From assembly GCF_028769735.1 (NCBI RefSeq), contig NC_088170.1, positions 55,275,585 through 55,339,584 on the forward strand: 64,000 nucleotides of DNA, given 5' to 3'. The position numbers were made by a program, and so were the translations under genes. This document shows positions 52,502 through 63,050 of this stretch, in pieces. The notes under the pieces were generated by a model. It did not search any database. It saw nothing but the letters and a program-made list of their open reading frames with translations, and was not told the DNA's origin. Numbering within the stretch: position 1 is the stretch's first letter; each line of letters starts with the position of its first letter. This stretch comes from Zonotrichia leucophrys gambelii. Taxonomy: Eukaryota; Chordata; Aves; Passeriformes; Passerellidae.

Positions 52502-52590
52502 CTTCATGAAGAAAAAGGAAAAGAGGTAGGAACAAAAAAGAAAATAATAAAAGAGGAAAGAAATTCAAGCAAAACAAAAAAAAAGTAAAT
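52502..52590 (-). other. Long polypyrimidine tract on the minus strand, possible splice-acceptor context
   Basis: The plus strand is almost entirely A/G with few interruptions, so the minus strand is a roughly 90-nt C/T-rich tract. It is followed by ATGAAG and then TCCTGA at 52501-52496. In the phase left by the TAFA5 exon this would read Ser-stop. A final TAFA5 exon is expected to encode Val-Ser-stop, so the match is incomplete and could be chance. Confidence 0.15.
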
Positions 52591-55500
52591 GCATTAGAAA
52601 ACAGAGATGCTACCTTGAAAAGCTCTAGTTCAGAAAAGTACAACATCCTCCACAGATTAGGACACGGACTTTAGGACATGGTACACTGGTGTATTTCACA
52701 TGACTGATGAATTTAATGCACTTTGTCTTTACTTCAGAGGCAACTTTAGAACTCTTTGGTAAGTGCAAATGGGGAAGAATAGCAGGGTTGGCTGAAAAAA
52801 AGCTAACAAGGTGTCCATCAGCAATTGTTGATGGCCCAAAGGCATTGGAACCATTTAATAAAGACAGACAGACTCCATAGATTTTGGCCTAGAATAATTT
52901 AATCTGCAGTATTGCAATCAGAAACTGATGTGGCTGAAAACTAACCTGGCAAAAAACAATGCCTATTTTGGCATCCCAAACACTTCCACAAGCACTTAGT
53001 GCCTGGCCAAAACAGAGGTCAGACATATACAGACAGAGTGAAGTGGGAGAATAGGAATGGGACAGTCTGGCTTTAGATTGGTTTAGAGTACCATAAAGCT
53101 GCACTGTCAGTCAAAAGAAAAGGTCTTATGATATATATGGCTGATTGATTTTACTGTCCCACCCTTGCCTGGCTTTAATTGGATCAAGGATCAGCCAGTT
53201 TTACTCACTTCCAACCTCTTGTTTCATCTATGTAATGAGATTGATAAGATCTAATGAAAAACAGGAATAGCTCAAGCTTTGGGTTATCACTTTCCCATGA
53301 CAATGTAAACTGAATTGTTGTTCTGCACATCCCTGCACGCTCATATGCAAGTAGCCAGGAGGAGTAGTTGAAAACAAACAGCTGAAAACTCCTCATAGGC
53401 AGGAGCTAACTAGAACAAAAAAATGGCAACTTTATCCTTAAGGTCTGCCTCCAAGGTAAAGAAACTTATGTGCAGACATAATGTTACTGAATATTTCTAT
53501 TCCAAATGGTTAATGAAAATATAGCAGGGGAATATTAAAAAATAGAAATGTCTGGTCTGTGTCTACCTTTCACAGATTTTCAATAACACTTAACAGCTTA
53601 ATACTTTTTATGCCTTTGAAACCATTCTTAATAAAGTAGTGTTAGACTTTTCACAAGTCTGTCAGTTCCTGGGCCACCTCGACCTAGATCAATACACTCC
53701 TGTTAAGTGTTATTATGCACTGTTCACAGGTCCTTCATCAGTATCTTGTTGAAATGACAGTTTTCAATATGACAGGCCTTTCTGAATTAATTTTCAAGTA
53801 TGGTTTTAAGAAATAATGTGTCAAATGTTATTATAAAAATCCCTGAGCTAAAACATTTTTTTCATTTTCTTTATTCACTGCTCGTTTTTTTCAGTCCAAG
53901 AAATCTAGCTTGCTTTGCATGACTTAACAGAAATCTTCATGGCCACTCTTAAAAAAGGAAATGTTCCAAAATGGATATACATGTGCAACAACTTCAGTTT
54001 CTAACACTTGTGTCATGAACATTTTCATTGTGCAAAAAGGGTGTGTAAGAATTTTAGCATTTTAAATTCTTGGTATTGATATCACATACCAGTTTCCAGC
54101 CTTCATAAGTTTACATTACATGCCCACAAAAAAAATGTTTTAAACTATATACCAAGTTCTGCGCTACTCTTTCCAGCTTTCTTCCTTGTTTGCATTATCA
54201 AATCTTTTTTTCTTCCACACGTGCAATATATCCTGTAGTCCCCTTTGGCTCAAACACATGGCACTCAGCATCTATTGAATCCCTTTTTACAGTGCATTGT
54301 GCTACTTAATGCAAGAAATTGCACAAGTAATCTCTACATTTGTTTCCTCAGATAGTCTCTCTTTGCAGTCACTTATTAAATGAAAATTGATTTTTTCCAT
54401 ATTCATGCAAGAAATCAGTAGCTTCAGACAATATCAATCTATCATGAAGCATACATGGTAGGAGCAGACAGCACTGTCTCAAATTATCTGATCTAGCAGA
54501 TGAGGAGTGATATTTAGTTGCTTAACACAGACCGTAAATGAAGCAGCACCTTCTGCCTGACTTCCAGCTGACACCCCACAAAGGCAGTGGTCTGTAGGTT
54601 CTATCTTACAGATGCACACTCTGTGCAAGAGGCCATCAATACCCTTAAGTACCTGAAGGCACTAAAATGATAAACTGAGAAAAACTAAATCATAATTAGA
54701 ATGTCTGTTTTGCTTAGAATTGTCAAAACACAAAAAGCCCCAGTGTTACCATTATTGATAGGGATTTGGTTTATCTGATGCTTTTAGTCCATCTCAGTAC
54801 TAATTCTTAACATGCTTATTTCTTAGACCAGTTACCATGCTATTTCAGTATTTGGAAAGGTTTATTTAAATGGAAATGGTGACCAGGGTGTTAAACAATA
54901 ATAAAAAAAAATAGTATCAGTGTATTCACATACACTCTTTGATGGGCCTGCAAATTTTCCAGGTAGATGCCTGAACCATCCAATATAGGTGTGAAATTTT
55001 TATGCCCCAAGCCTTGCATTTTTAAATTTAGGCTATTTTTTTTTTTATTTTGGGAAGATGAAAGAGAATCCTAGCCCCATATAAAAACATAATTTTTACT
55101 GGTGTCTTGGAAAAGGATCCAATTTAGAAAGAATTTAAAATGACAGTTTTTTCTGTTTATCAGATTAAATTCTGTTTATCAGGACCAATTTAACAATTTA
55201 GAAATTCCTTAAAATGCAGCTTTTAAAGCCTCTGAACACTTGAATCTTCTTTCAATTCACAATACATTCGCAATTTATTGTGTGCATTCATACAATCATA
55301 TAGTAGTCAATGAACTTGCCAAGTTACAGATGTGGTTTTATTTACATTTCAGACTTCTGATTTCAAAGTATAGGAAAAAAAAAAACCCAAAGGCTTTGAT
55401 TGGTGTTTGCTCAAACCCATTAGATAGATTATTGAAAATTACTATTATTGCCTTGGGTAGAAACAGCTTTTGTTTACTTCCTCAAACTGACAGTTCAGAC

Positions 55501-56742
55501 CTCAAACTGATCAAAACATAGCTCATTTTACAGTGCAGTAACTGCTTTCAAATATTGATTAATCTATATAACAAAGAAAAGCCAAAGTTCATAAGCTTTA
55601 ATCAGAAACTAGATTTACCTCACTGAATCTAAAGCTGGCTTGTCTCAAAGTTAGCATAGTAAAGTTGGACTGAATGCTAGAAAACCCAATATGAATATGA
55701 GATAAGTAATAGGAAACATGAAGAAAAATATATGTCTAAAATTCTTATCTTTCTAAAAATTGTTTATTTATTTGCACAATAATTGCAATATCTTTGAAAT
55801 AGCCCATGCAGAAGTGAGCATTCATATTTTCTGTAACTTTAAATAGACAAAAGAAATTAGTATACTATATTTCATTAAAATCTGAAAATACATATTCTAA
55901 AAGTGAAGAACAAAACTTGAGTTTACCTAATTTCTTCCAATTATTTATTTGAGATGTTAACAAATTATGATTTCACTTTGCATGCCATTTTACTACAAGT
56001 CATTTTTGGCACAAATTTTGGTCTCTTTTCAAGCAGTGTGGATCAGTGAATATCAACAGAACCAGTATTCAGCATTCATGACAGAGGAAGGCGGTTAATC
56101 TCTTTAAGGTAGTTCTTTAAGTATTTGACAGCTCCTTTCAACCTAAAGTCTACAAGAATCACAAAATCTTTGCTAGCATTTTGGCTTAGGACTTGAAGAT
56201 TACTTATTTGACGTGAAGAAGTGTATTTTGATAAGGATAACAGAGAATAGAATGTGGAGGTTTCAACATTGGTATGACAAAGAAGTGCACAGCTTTGAAA
56301 AGACTGTACTAGCTGAAGCATTACTAACATGCAAGAAAACCTGTGTATTTTGAAGGAATAGTACAGCCCCTTCATGAAATGCTTCAGCTTCATGAGGATT
56401 TTATTTCTATTTAGATTTCTTTGGGCATGTAGTCCTTAAGACATGGGGCCACAAAAGCATCCTACCGCTGTGCTTGTAAATTGTCTAAAGGGGTTATTCT
56501 TCTCTAACGCAAGAATTAGAAACATGATATTTAACTTTTCTGAGAATTACAACATCCAATTCCCACAATACCTTTCTTGGATATTAACAGCAAAGAATCT
56601 ATTTCCAACACTGTCAATGATGACACATTTGCAGATTGGGATACCTTTTGTAAACAATGAGAATAATGGAAACTCCTCAAAGCATTAAAATATCTTGTAA
56701 GCCAAGGAAATAAATAGGTTGAATCTAGGCCTTGTGGCACAC

Positions 56743-56815
56743 ATCTATAGAGTGGCCATTGAAGCATGTGTTTATAACATGTAAAGAACTGATATTTTTC
56801 TCTCATAATTTATGT
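56743..56815. repeat. Unnamed interspersed repeat, copy A
   Basis: It starts ATCTATAGAGTGGCCATTGA and continues CATGTAAAGAACTGATATTT to CTCATAATTTATG. It matches copy B about 1,048 bp to the right in direct orientation. The flanks do not align clearly, which favours two insertions of one short element, or an old local duplication, over a large segmental duplication. Confidence 0.7.
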
Positions 56816-57790
56816 TAGTACTACTAAGAACATCAAATTAATACAAAACTATTTAAAGGCTCAGTTAAAGCACTGTACAATGACTAGGACTGATTCTATA
56901 GATATGCTGTTGCATTAGAACGAGATGCTAATTAAAAGTAACCTAGTTCTGCCAGTTCATATGTACAGTAACAGATACAGATATCATAACTTTTTGATCT
57001 CAACAAGATCTGCCATAGTTGTTCTGCAGAAAGTGTTCATGTTCTACCCTTTCTCTGTTCGGTGTGTATATATGAAAAGTAGAACACATCAATGTTTTAA
57101 CATACATAAGTTATTTCAGGCTAACTTCCAGTTATGTGGTGTGGTCTCAGAAAATCTTAATCAAATATCAATTTCAGAAGCACACCGCTGAGACGTGAAT
57201 TAGTTTTAAAGGACTTTGTGATGCATAATGCTTGGTGAAGCAATGGACTCAGAGCTCAGAAAACTGGCTGTCAGAGGGACTTAAGAATGCAATTTCTTTG
57301 TGGAAATAAAAATAGAGGTTTTCTTAAACCAGATTTCTAGACAACCAACTAGAAATTAAGAGTGAGTATATCTGAGCATGACCCAAAAGAGTTAATGATC
57401 TATTTCACCACAAAAGTGTGTTTGTGAGAGCCCTTTCAGCTGCTGTTAAGATCTCTCACAAGACAGTGGCAGGCATGCCATCATGAAGAGGGAGACACAG
57501 AAAAGACAGAGAAGAAATAGCGACTCAAATTTTGTAAGCTCATGGGATTTGAAGCAAAGATAGTCCCATAGGTTAAATACAGACAAAGATCCTGATTCTC
57601 CAACAATTGACTATTAACAATGAAAAATTCAGGATCCTAATTTCTGCCTTGTTTCTAAAAGCTAATACTTGGCTTGGAGTGAAGGGATAAACCAGGCCGT
57701 GGAAAAGTGTCCTCTGTAATCTTGGTCCGTATGTAGTGCTCCTGTTACAATTTGGACAGTGAAGGAGCTTAGCAGATGAATTGCTGACAG

Positions 57791-57866
57791 ATCTATAGAG
57801 TGGACACTGAAGCACATGGCTATGACGTGTAAAGAATTGGTATTATTGTATCTGTTTCATAAGTTG
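57791..57866. repeat. Unnamed interspersed repeat, copy B
   Basis: It starts ATCTATAGAGTGGACACTGA and continues through CGTGTAAAGAATTGGTATTA to TTTCATAAG. It aligns in the same orientation with 56743-56815. Both keep ATCTATAGAGTGG, TGAAGCA, TGTAAAGAA and TCATAA in order with scattered substitutions and a small gap. The family is unknown to me. Confidence 0.7.
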
Positions 57867-58284
57867 ACCACTTCTGACAAAAGGGAGGGGTGAAAATTAA
57901 TTTGGCATGGCATGCATGCAACATTTCACTGCTTTAATCCGGTGCTGCCTGAAAGCTTGTTTTGGTAGGTATTGTATCCTGGAATGACACAGAACTAGAA
58001 CTGGCAGGATGTCAAAATACTTCCAAAACCAGCTTAACCAAATGAAATCAGCTGAGCTGTGGAGATGTGAAATGCACATTTAGAAAGACTCAGAGCTGGA
58101 ATGTAGGTGAGGCTAAATACAGGAACACCAGTGTTATGTGAATACCTAACAACAGCAGGAATATTACCAATAAGGACATTTATACATAACAATATTTTTA
58201 TTTCTAAATTAATCTGAACTGATAAGCCTCTTAAAATGTTAAGTCAGGACTCCCACATTCACTGACCTATGGAGCTAAGAACTG
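57867..58284. other. Non-coding stretch, nothing recognised
   Basis: This is AT-rich intronic or intergenic DNA between a short repeat and the SINE. I see no splice-flanked coding block and no repeat family. Confidence 0.5.
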
Positions 58285-58431
58285 TTAATCTTACTTCTAC
58301 TGCTGGGGAAACTGAGGCAGAGAGGTTCAGTGACTTACCCAAGGCCACAGAGGTAGTCACTGTCAGAGCCAGGATTAGAGCTCAGGAGTTTCTGGCTCCC
58401 AGTTCCCAAGCTCAGACCACTAGATCATGGC
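58285..58431 (-). mobile_element. MIR-type (CORE-SINE-like) tRNA-derived SINE, minus orientation
   Basis: The plus strand reads GGGGAAACTGAGGCAGAGAG, then GTTCAGTGACTTACCCAAGG, then CCACAGAGGTAG, then CAGAGCCAGGATTAGAGCTC, and ends GACCACTAGATCAT. This is the reverse complement of the classic MIR layout: a tRNA-like head with an A-box-like TCTAGTGGTCTGAG and a B-box-like GCTCTAATCCT on the minus strand, then the 'tgacctTGGGtaagtcactgaacctctct...cctcagtttcccc' core. MIR-type copies are ancient in amniotes. This one keeps about 145 bp with few visible changes. The exact subfamily and its 3' end are not determined. Confidence 0.85.
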
Positions 58432-58501
58432 CTCAGGATATATCCAGCTGATCTTCAGTCTAAAAAAAAGTAAATTCTCAAGTATGTTACAAATATGTAA
58501 C

Positions 58502-58564
58502 ATATATATATATATATATATGTATATTTATATGTGCATACATATATATTTATATATATATATA
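58502..58564. repeat. AT-rich microsatellite, imperfect (AT)n
   Basis: Runs of alternating AT are interrupted by TGTATATTTATATGTGCATA and end at TATACTTC. The block is low-complexity and expected to be length-variable. Confidence 0.95.
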
Positions 58565-58660
58565 CTTCTTTTTACCTGAATGTAATGATATGAGTGAAAA
58601 CACATTGCTCATAAGTCAGTGCTGAAAATCATACCAGTATATTTTATCTGAGTTACCTTA

Positions 58661-58680
58661 ATCATACATATATGTATGAT
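58661..58680. repeat. Perfect 20-bp palindrome
   Basis: ATCATACATA is followed directly by its reverse complement TATGTATGAT. The symmetry stops at the flanking bases. It lies about 100 bp from the AT microsatellite at 58502-58564, so it may be a product of the same AT-rich instability. Confidence 0.9.
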
Positions 58681-61656
58681 AAAGCTTTGCTGAAAAAAAT
58701 TATGATTTAAATTACAGCCAATACAAATATGTATTGTATTTTTCAGGGTAAGGAACAAATTGCCTTTCCAACCCAGCCAGCATGTCATTTATATTAATGG
58801 TGAGGCATTCATATTAATGATAAGTTGCTCTGTGTGTAAGTAAACTCTATTAAGAAAGTCAGGTCCCTTGGTGGAGCTAGATCCTTAGTAAATTTTACTA
58901 GCTAAGCACTGAGCTCCATGTCAGAGTAATTACACCTTTTATCCACTGTGAGCTCTCTCTTAGCTTCTCCATATTCCTTAATTTCCCACTTCAGCTAATT
59001 TAGCAGTAAAACCACAAAGGTTTAAAAGGTTAGCTGCCGAGGAACTGGCGCATGAATGTTCTGTTAAGCTCCGTGCATTGAAATCACATTATGTAGAAGA
59101 AGGAATTAATTAAGTAACAATTAGGTAGCGATGGATCATTGACAACATATCTACACTTGGGTGCTAAAAATTAATTTCCCCTGTAAAAACAATACATTCT
59201 GCATCTTCTCATCTATACACAAGCAAGTTTTACACTTGAAATATAAAATGGAAAGGCCCTTCAGCAACTCATTTAAAAAAAGAGGCATATCTTCTGGCAC
59301 TATTAAAACTATAAAATATTTTTAAAATCATATAGCTTAATTTTAGTAATTAATTGAAAAATTAACGAGGATAGAAAAAGGAGAAGAAATTTTTAAAGGC
59401 AGGAGATTTTCAGAGTGACTCTAAGGACATTTGTTATATGAAAGCACTTAGTATGTTAAAATTGCTAACAATTGTGTAGTATTCTCTGGCTATCTTATTT
59501 TGCAAGCTGCCATATTGTTTCCTTGTATTGACAGTCAGCCTCTTAATACACAGATTGGCAGTTAGCCCAGTCGGTCCTCAATTCCAAAAGCCTCTTAGCA
59601 GATGAAAAATCTTTGGTTCATTCACACCTTGTAGAAAGAACAACAGGGCAGAAGTGACATCCAGATCCATTTAGAGTACACTTTGAGTCTGATTTTCCTT
59701 TGCCTTGCACCTTGTGTAGTCATTTATAGCTTTGCAAAGTGAGCACAAAGTGGATATAAAACACTGCTACTCATGTGAGGAGAGAATTCTGATTTGGTTG
59801 CATTATTTCCAGAGGTGATCACAAAAAGTGCCAGCCAGTTGAAAAATCTGGCTCTGCATAGAAAGTGTAAACAATTTTGACACAAAATATAAAGTAAAAA
59901 GCAGCAGCCCTTTCCAAACATTTTACATAAATTGCACTTTTTTTTCAGCGATGGATATGTTCACTTGCTATTTGCTTGGAATTCTCATAGAAAGAATACT
60001 AAATGCTTAACTCATCTACAGAAAACAAATCTTATTTCTTCCTTTCTTTTTAAGAACCATATTTAACTATGAGTCCTAAAGTATATTCTCACTTAAAAGG
60101 GAGCTCATGTCATCTATAAGATCTCTACAAGTCCTATCTTCCCACATGCTGCTTCTAAACCCAGTACTTAAAAGGTTGCATTTCTCCAAAACCTCCTGGA
60201 ATCAATGTGAAAAGCTGGTATTATCACAACAGCTGGTCTCAGTCCATCAGAGTTCAACACTGTTCTGACTTTAGTATGGGTGACAAATTACTGTCAGCAT
60301 TGATCAGTGGTATCTCTGCTGTACGACCTACTATCAGTATGATAGCTCAATAACTACTACCAAAAATATCTTTGAGATGCAAGCTATATCAGCAGGAAAG
60401 GGCTGCTGAAATTGGATTAATGAATGTGTTTTAACAAAATTGACAGTTAAAAAAATGAAGGACCTAATCTGGCTGTTGTTGGAGATGTGGTCAAAAATTA
60501 TTTCTACTTCAGAACAGGATACAGTAACTAATTCACTATGTCTGGACATTTTTTTTCCCCATATTATCTCGTGGTCATTTTTCTGGCCCTTCCCAGCCAG
60601 ATGTCCTTCCTACCACTCTTAAATACCATGATGGCACGATAGTGCATGGCAACTCATGTGTTGATTAGGAGCAGAAACAGCAGTTACTGCATTAGCAGCT
60701 ATTGAGCTGAGAATATTGCTACAGTAAATAATGCCTCTTAGTGTTTCTGCTGGAATTTTTTTCTTTCTTTTAATCACAGTCATGAATTTCATGGAGCAGT
60801 TCCCAAATCTACTACCATGGTCCAAAGCTTACTCTTCAACTAAGTAGCTAAAGAACATTTTTAAAAAAATTCTTAATATTTAACTAATAATGTACTATAG
60901 GCTAGAATTTATTGCAGGGTTTTGCATTTGTTTTTCTTCTTCTCTTTTTTTCCCTCTCCCCCTTCTGCATTCAGAGCTTCTGTAAGCATTCTGAGTTGCT
61001 AGTCTGGCTTGACTGGAAAGTACTGTGTGTTTGTTGTGTGTCTGCATGTGTGATACCAACTGTTGAAGACTGTTTGATGTTAGATGAGGGCTTATGCTCA
61101 GAGCTGTTCTACAGTTGTCTCTCTGGCAAAATCTTTCCTTACCAATGACAATGATGTATCTGTGTGGGGAGAGTCTGTTTTACAATATTACACTTGCTGT
61201 GGTCTTAATTTTACTGATGGGGCATGATTATGATTTCATTTACATTAATCAAATTCATGAGTCATTCCATTCATGTCAATAGCATTAAAGAGCTATAGAG
61301 ACAAGTAAGAGTTCAGAATCAGGCTTCTGGTGTTTAATCTAAAAGCATATCTGAATCACTTCATTAAAGACAGAAACTGAAGGATAGATCCTCTGCTTAC
61401 TTTGCATTACTCAGTCATGCCATTAGCATTAAACATCAAATAAAGAGCAAAAATGACAGCTGGCAATGTGTCATAGTACAAGGGTTTTCCGTTTACCTCA
61501 GATACAGAAAATACCCATGAATTAACAAGATTTAAGACTACAGTCCAAGTATGACAAACTTATGGTATTAGACCTCCTCGCCCTTGAATGTTGGCAATAA
61601 TGTTTAAAAACTTTTTCCTTCCCTTGTTTTTTGTTTTTTTTTTTTAATGCCTCTCT

Positions 61657-61704
61657 TACATAACTTGAATGCAAAAGATTTACATAGCTTGAATGCAAAA
61701 GATC
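61657..61704. repeat. 24-bp tandem duplication, two copies
   Basis: Two adjacent 24-base units, 61657-61680 and 61681-61704, share the core CTTGAATGCAAAAGAT and differ at two positions (TACATAAC versus TACATAGC, and the last base). This is a simple local duplication. Confidence 0.9.
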
Positions 61705-62866
61705 TAAAGGCAAACTATATTTAAGTAAAACCTGAGAGACGAGTTAAGTTTTATAGCCCTGTCCATAAGGAGTATCATATCTGATAAATACAGAAGCATA
61801 AAAACTGTGATCACAAGACATAAAATTTGTTTTGTAGGTGTCTTATAAAGCATGATCAAATCTCCTTTAAAAAAAATGAAATAACAATAATTTTTTAAAA
61901 ACAGGCATTCTAAACAATAAGAGTTTTTATACTGCTGTCTGTCTCCTGCTCAGACAGAGAAATTGTGCAGGGGATGATGGGCATTAATTTAGTCCTCACT
62001 GATAAGTACTTTTAAGACTAAATATTCTTGAAATTGCACTTATTTAAATTATACTCAAGCTCCCTGTAAATCTAAAAAAAGATTATAAGGACGGGAAATA
62101 ATTTCAAGAGGCCTAGCGAGTTAGCAGAAAATTGCTCTATTATACTTCTTCAGATTTTTTCCATTTATTAAGTCAAAGAATTACTGGCATTTGAGAACAT
62201 TTTCTAGAAATCTGATACATTATAAGCCCTAGAAACTGTTACAGTTATATATACTTTCAGCTTCACCACAAGCATATACCCCAAGATACCTAATCAGAGA
62301 ACTGAGAAGTAATACAAACCAGGGCCAAAGCAAGCTGGGAAAAGGGATCTTTTGCTATATTTTCTGTAGATTTCACTGAAAACCAAAGATCTATCTGAGC
62401 AACTTGTTTTTCCAGTAGAGCCGGAATTGCAAAAATATTTTATTTGGAACTCCTAGAGAAAGCTTTCTTTTTACCCTGTTAGACCACACAGTGAGTTTTA
62501 CACCCTACACTAACACAGCATAAGTTTTTGTATGTTGAAACAATAAGATAATGTCTTCAGGCTGGATACAAATGTTAGTTAAGCCACTGGTGTCTTAACC
62601 GGAAAACCTTGATATAATATCTACTCTTAGTAACAATGGGAATTACTCTTTGAAACCATGGGAATGATACATTTTCCTTTGTTATCTTTTCCAGTGTTGT
62701 ACTTTGTGATAATATTGCTGTGTATTTCAGCATGCACACTTGGGCACACAGATTAATTATGAGGCAATAAACTTTACATAAAAGTGCTGAAAAACAATTA
62801 AAAATCTCACTTGTTTTTCAACAAAGCAAAGTGAGCAAGAAACTGAAGAATTATAGAATAGAGAAG

Positions 62867-62874
62867 TCACCTAC
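62867..62874 (-). other. TAFA5: Splice donor of the TAFA5 exon
   Basis: On the minus strand, ACG is followed by GTAGGTGA, with GT at 62874-62873. Translation through the donor would read Val-Gly-Asp, which departs from the expected Val-Ser end of TAFA5. The exon therefore ends here in phase 0 and the last codons come from another exon. Confidence 0.88.
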
Positions 62875-63002
62875 CGTGGTTGTCTTTATCCGTCCTCCTG
62901 GTTGTGTACAGGTCCAGCCTGATTTATTGATTAGCAAATCACAGCCTTCTCCTTCTAAACATGGAAGCATTTCACACCACTGTTTTGTTTTGATAATTCG
63001 TG
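62875..63002 (-). CDS. TAFA5: TAFA5 (FAM19A5) penultimate coding exon, cysteine-rich C-terminal part
   Basis: TAFA5 is a small secreted, chemokine-like protein expressed mainly in the nervous system. Read on the minus strand, this 128-bp exon starts with the last two bases of a split Ala codon and runs for 42 codons: RIIKTKQWCEM, then LPCLEGEGCDLLINKSGW, then TCTQPGGRIKTTT. The four cysteines have spacing C-X4-C-X5-C-X10-C, which is the C-terminal half of the TAFA family pattern. From memory of the human protein (132 residues), this covers about residues 88-130 and is nearly identical; I see only two conservative differences, Asp to Glu after the first Cys and Arg to Lys in the LLIN-SGW stretch. 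The upstream side is TTTCATAG after a long pyrimidine tract, and the downstream side is ACG followed by GTAGGTGAC, so this is an intact spliced exon and not a retrocopy. The intron before it is phase 1 and the one after is phase 0. The upstream exons (signal peptide and first Cys cluster) lie beyond the right edge. TAFA1-4 are less likely because the residue match is specific to TAFA5. Confidence 0.96.
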
Positions 63003-63050
63003 CTATGAAACAGAAAAGGAAGAATAAAAAACAAAACAAAAAACAATTGG
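63003..63050 (-). other. TAFA5: Splice acceptor and pyrimidine tract of the TAFA5 exon
   Basis: On the minus strand, a T-rich tract (runs of TTTTTTG and TTTT, then CCTTTTCTGTTTCATAG) ends in AG at 63004-63003. It directly precedes the exon base at 63002. The AG leaves the reading frame with two bases of a split codon, as expected for the Val-Asp-Ala boundary of TAFA5. Confidence 0.9.

Larger units (their letters stand above)
49991..56742. other. Long non-coding stretch between CR1 and the paired repeat
   Basis: This is AT-rich DNA without recognisable coding exons. It contains a near-perfect inverted repeat at 52459-52481, a purine-rich plus-strand tract at about 52502-52590 (pyrimidine-rich on the minus strand), and a short direct duplication of TTCTGTTTATCAG near 55150-55182. 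If the last TAFA5 intron extends this far, the whole stretch is intronic. Confidence 0.5.
58566..62866. other. TAFA5: Start of the TAFA5 last intron, no gene seen
   Basis: This is AT-rich non-coding DNA immediately downstream of the TAFA5 exon on the minus strand. It holds a perfect palindrome (58661-58680), a 24-bp tandem duplication (61657-61704), and a stretch at about 58900-59360 that looks like a conserved non-coding element because of homeodomain-type TAATTA clusters and CpG-containing words in an AT-rich setting. Open frames here are short and have no recognisable family. Confidence 0.6.
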
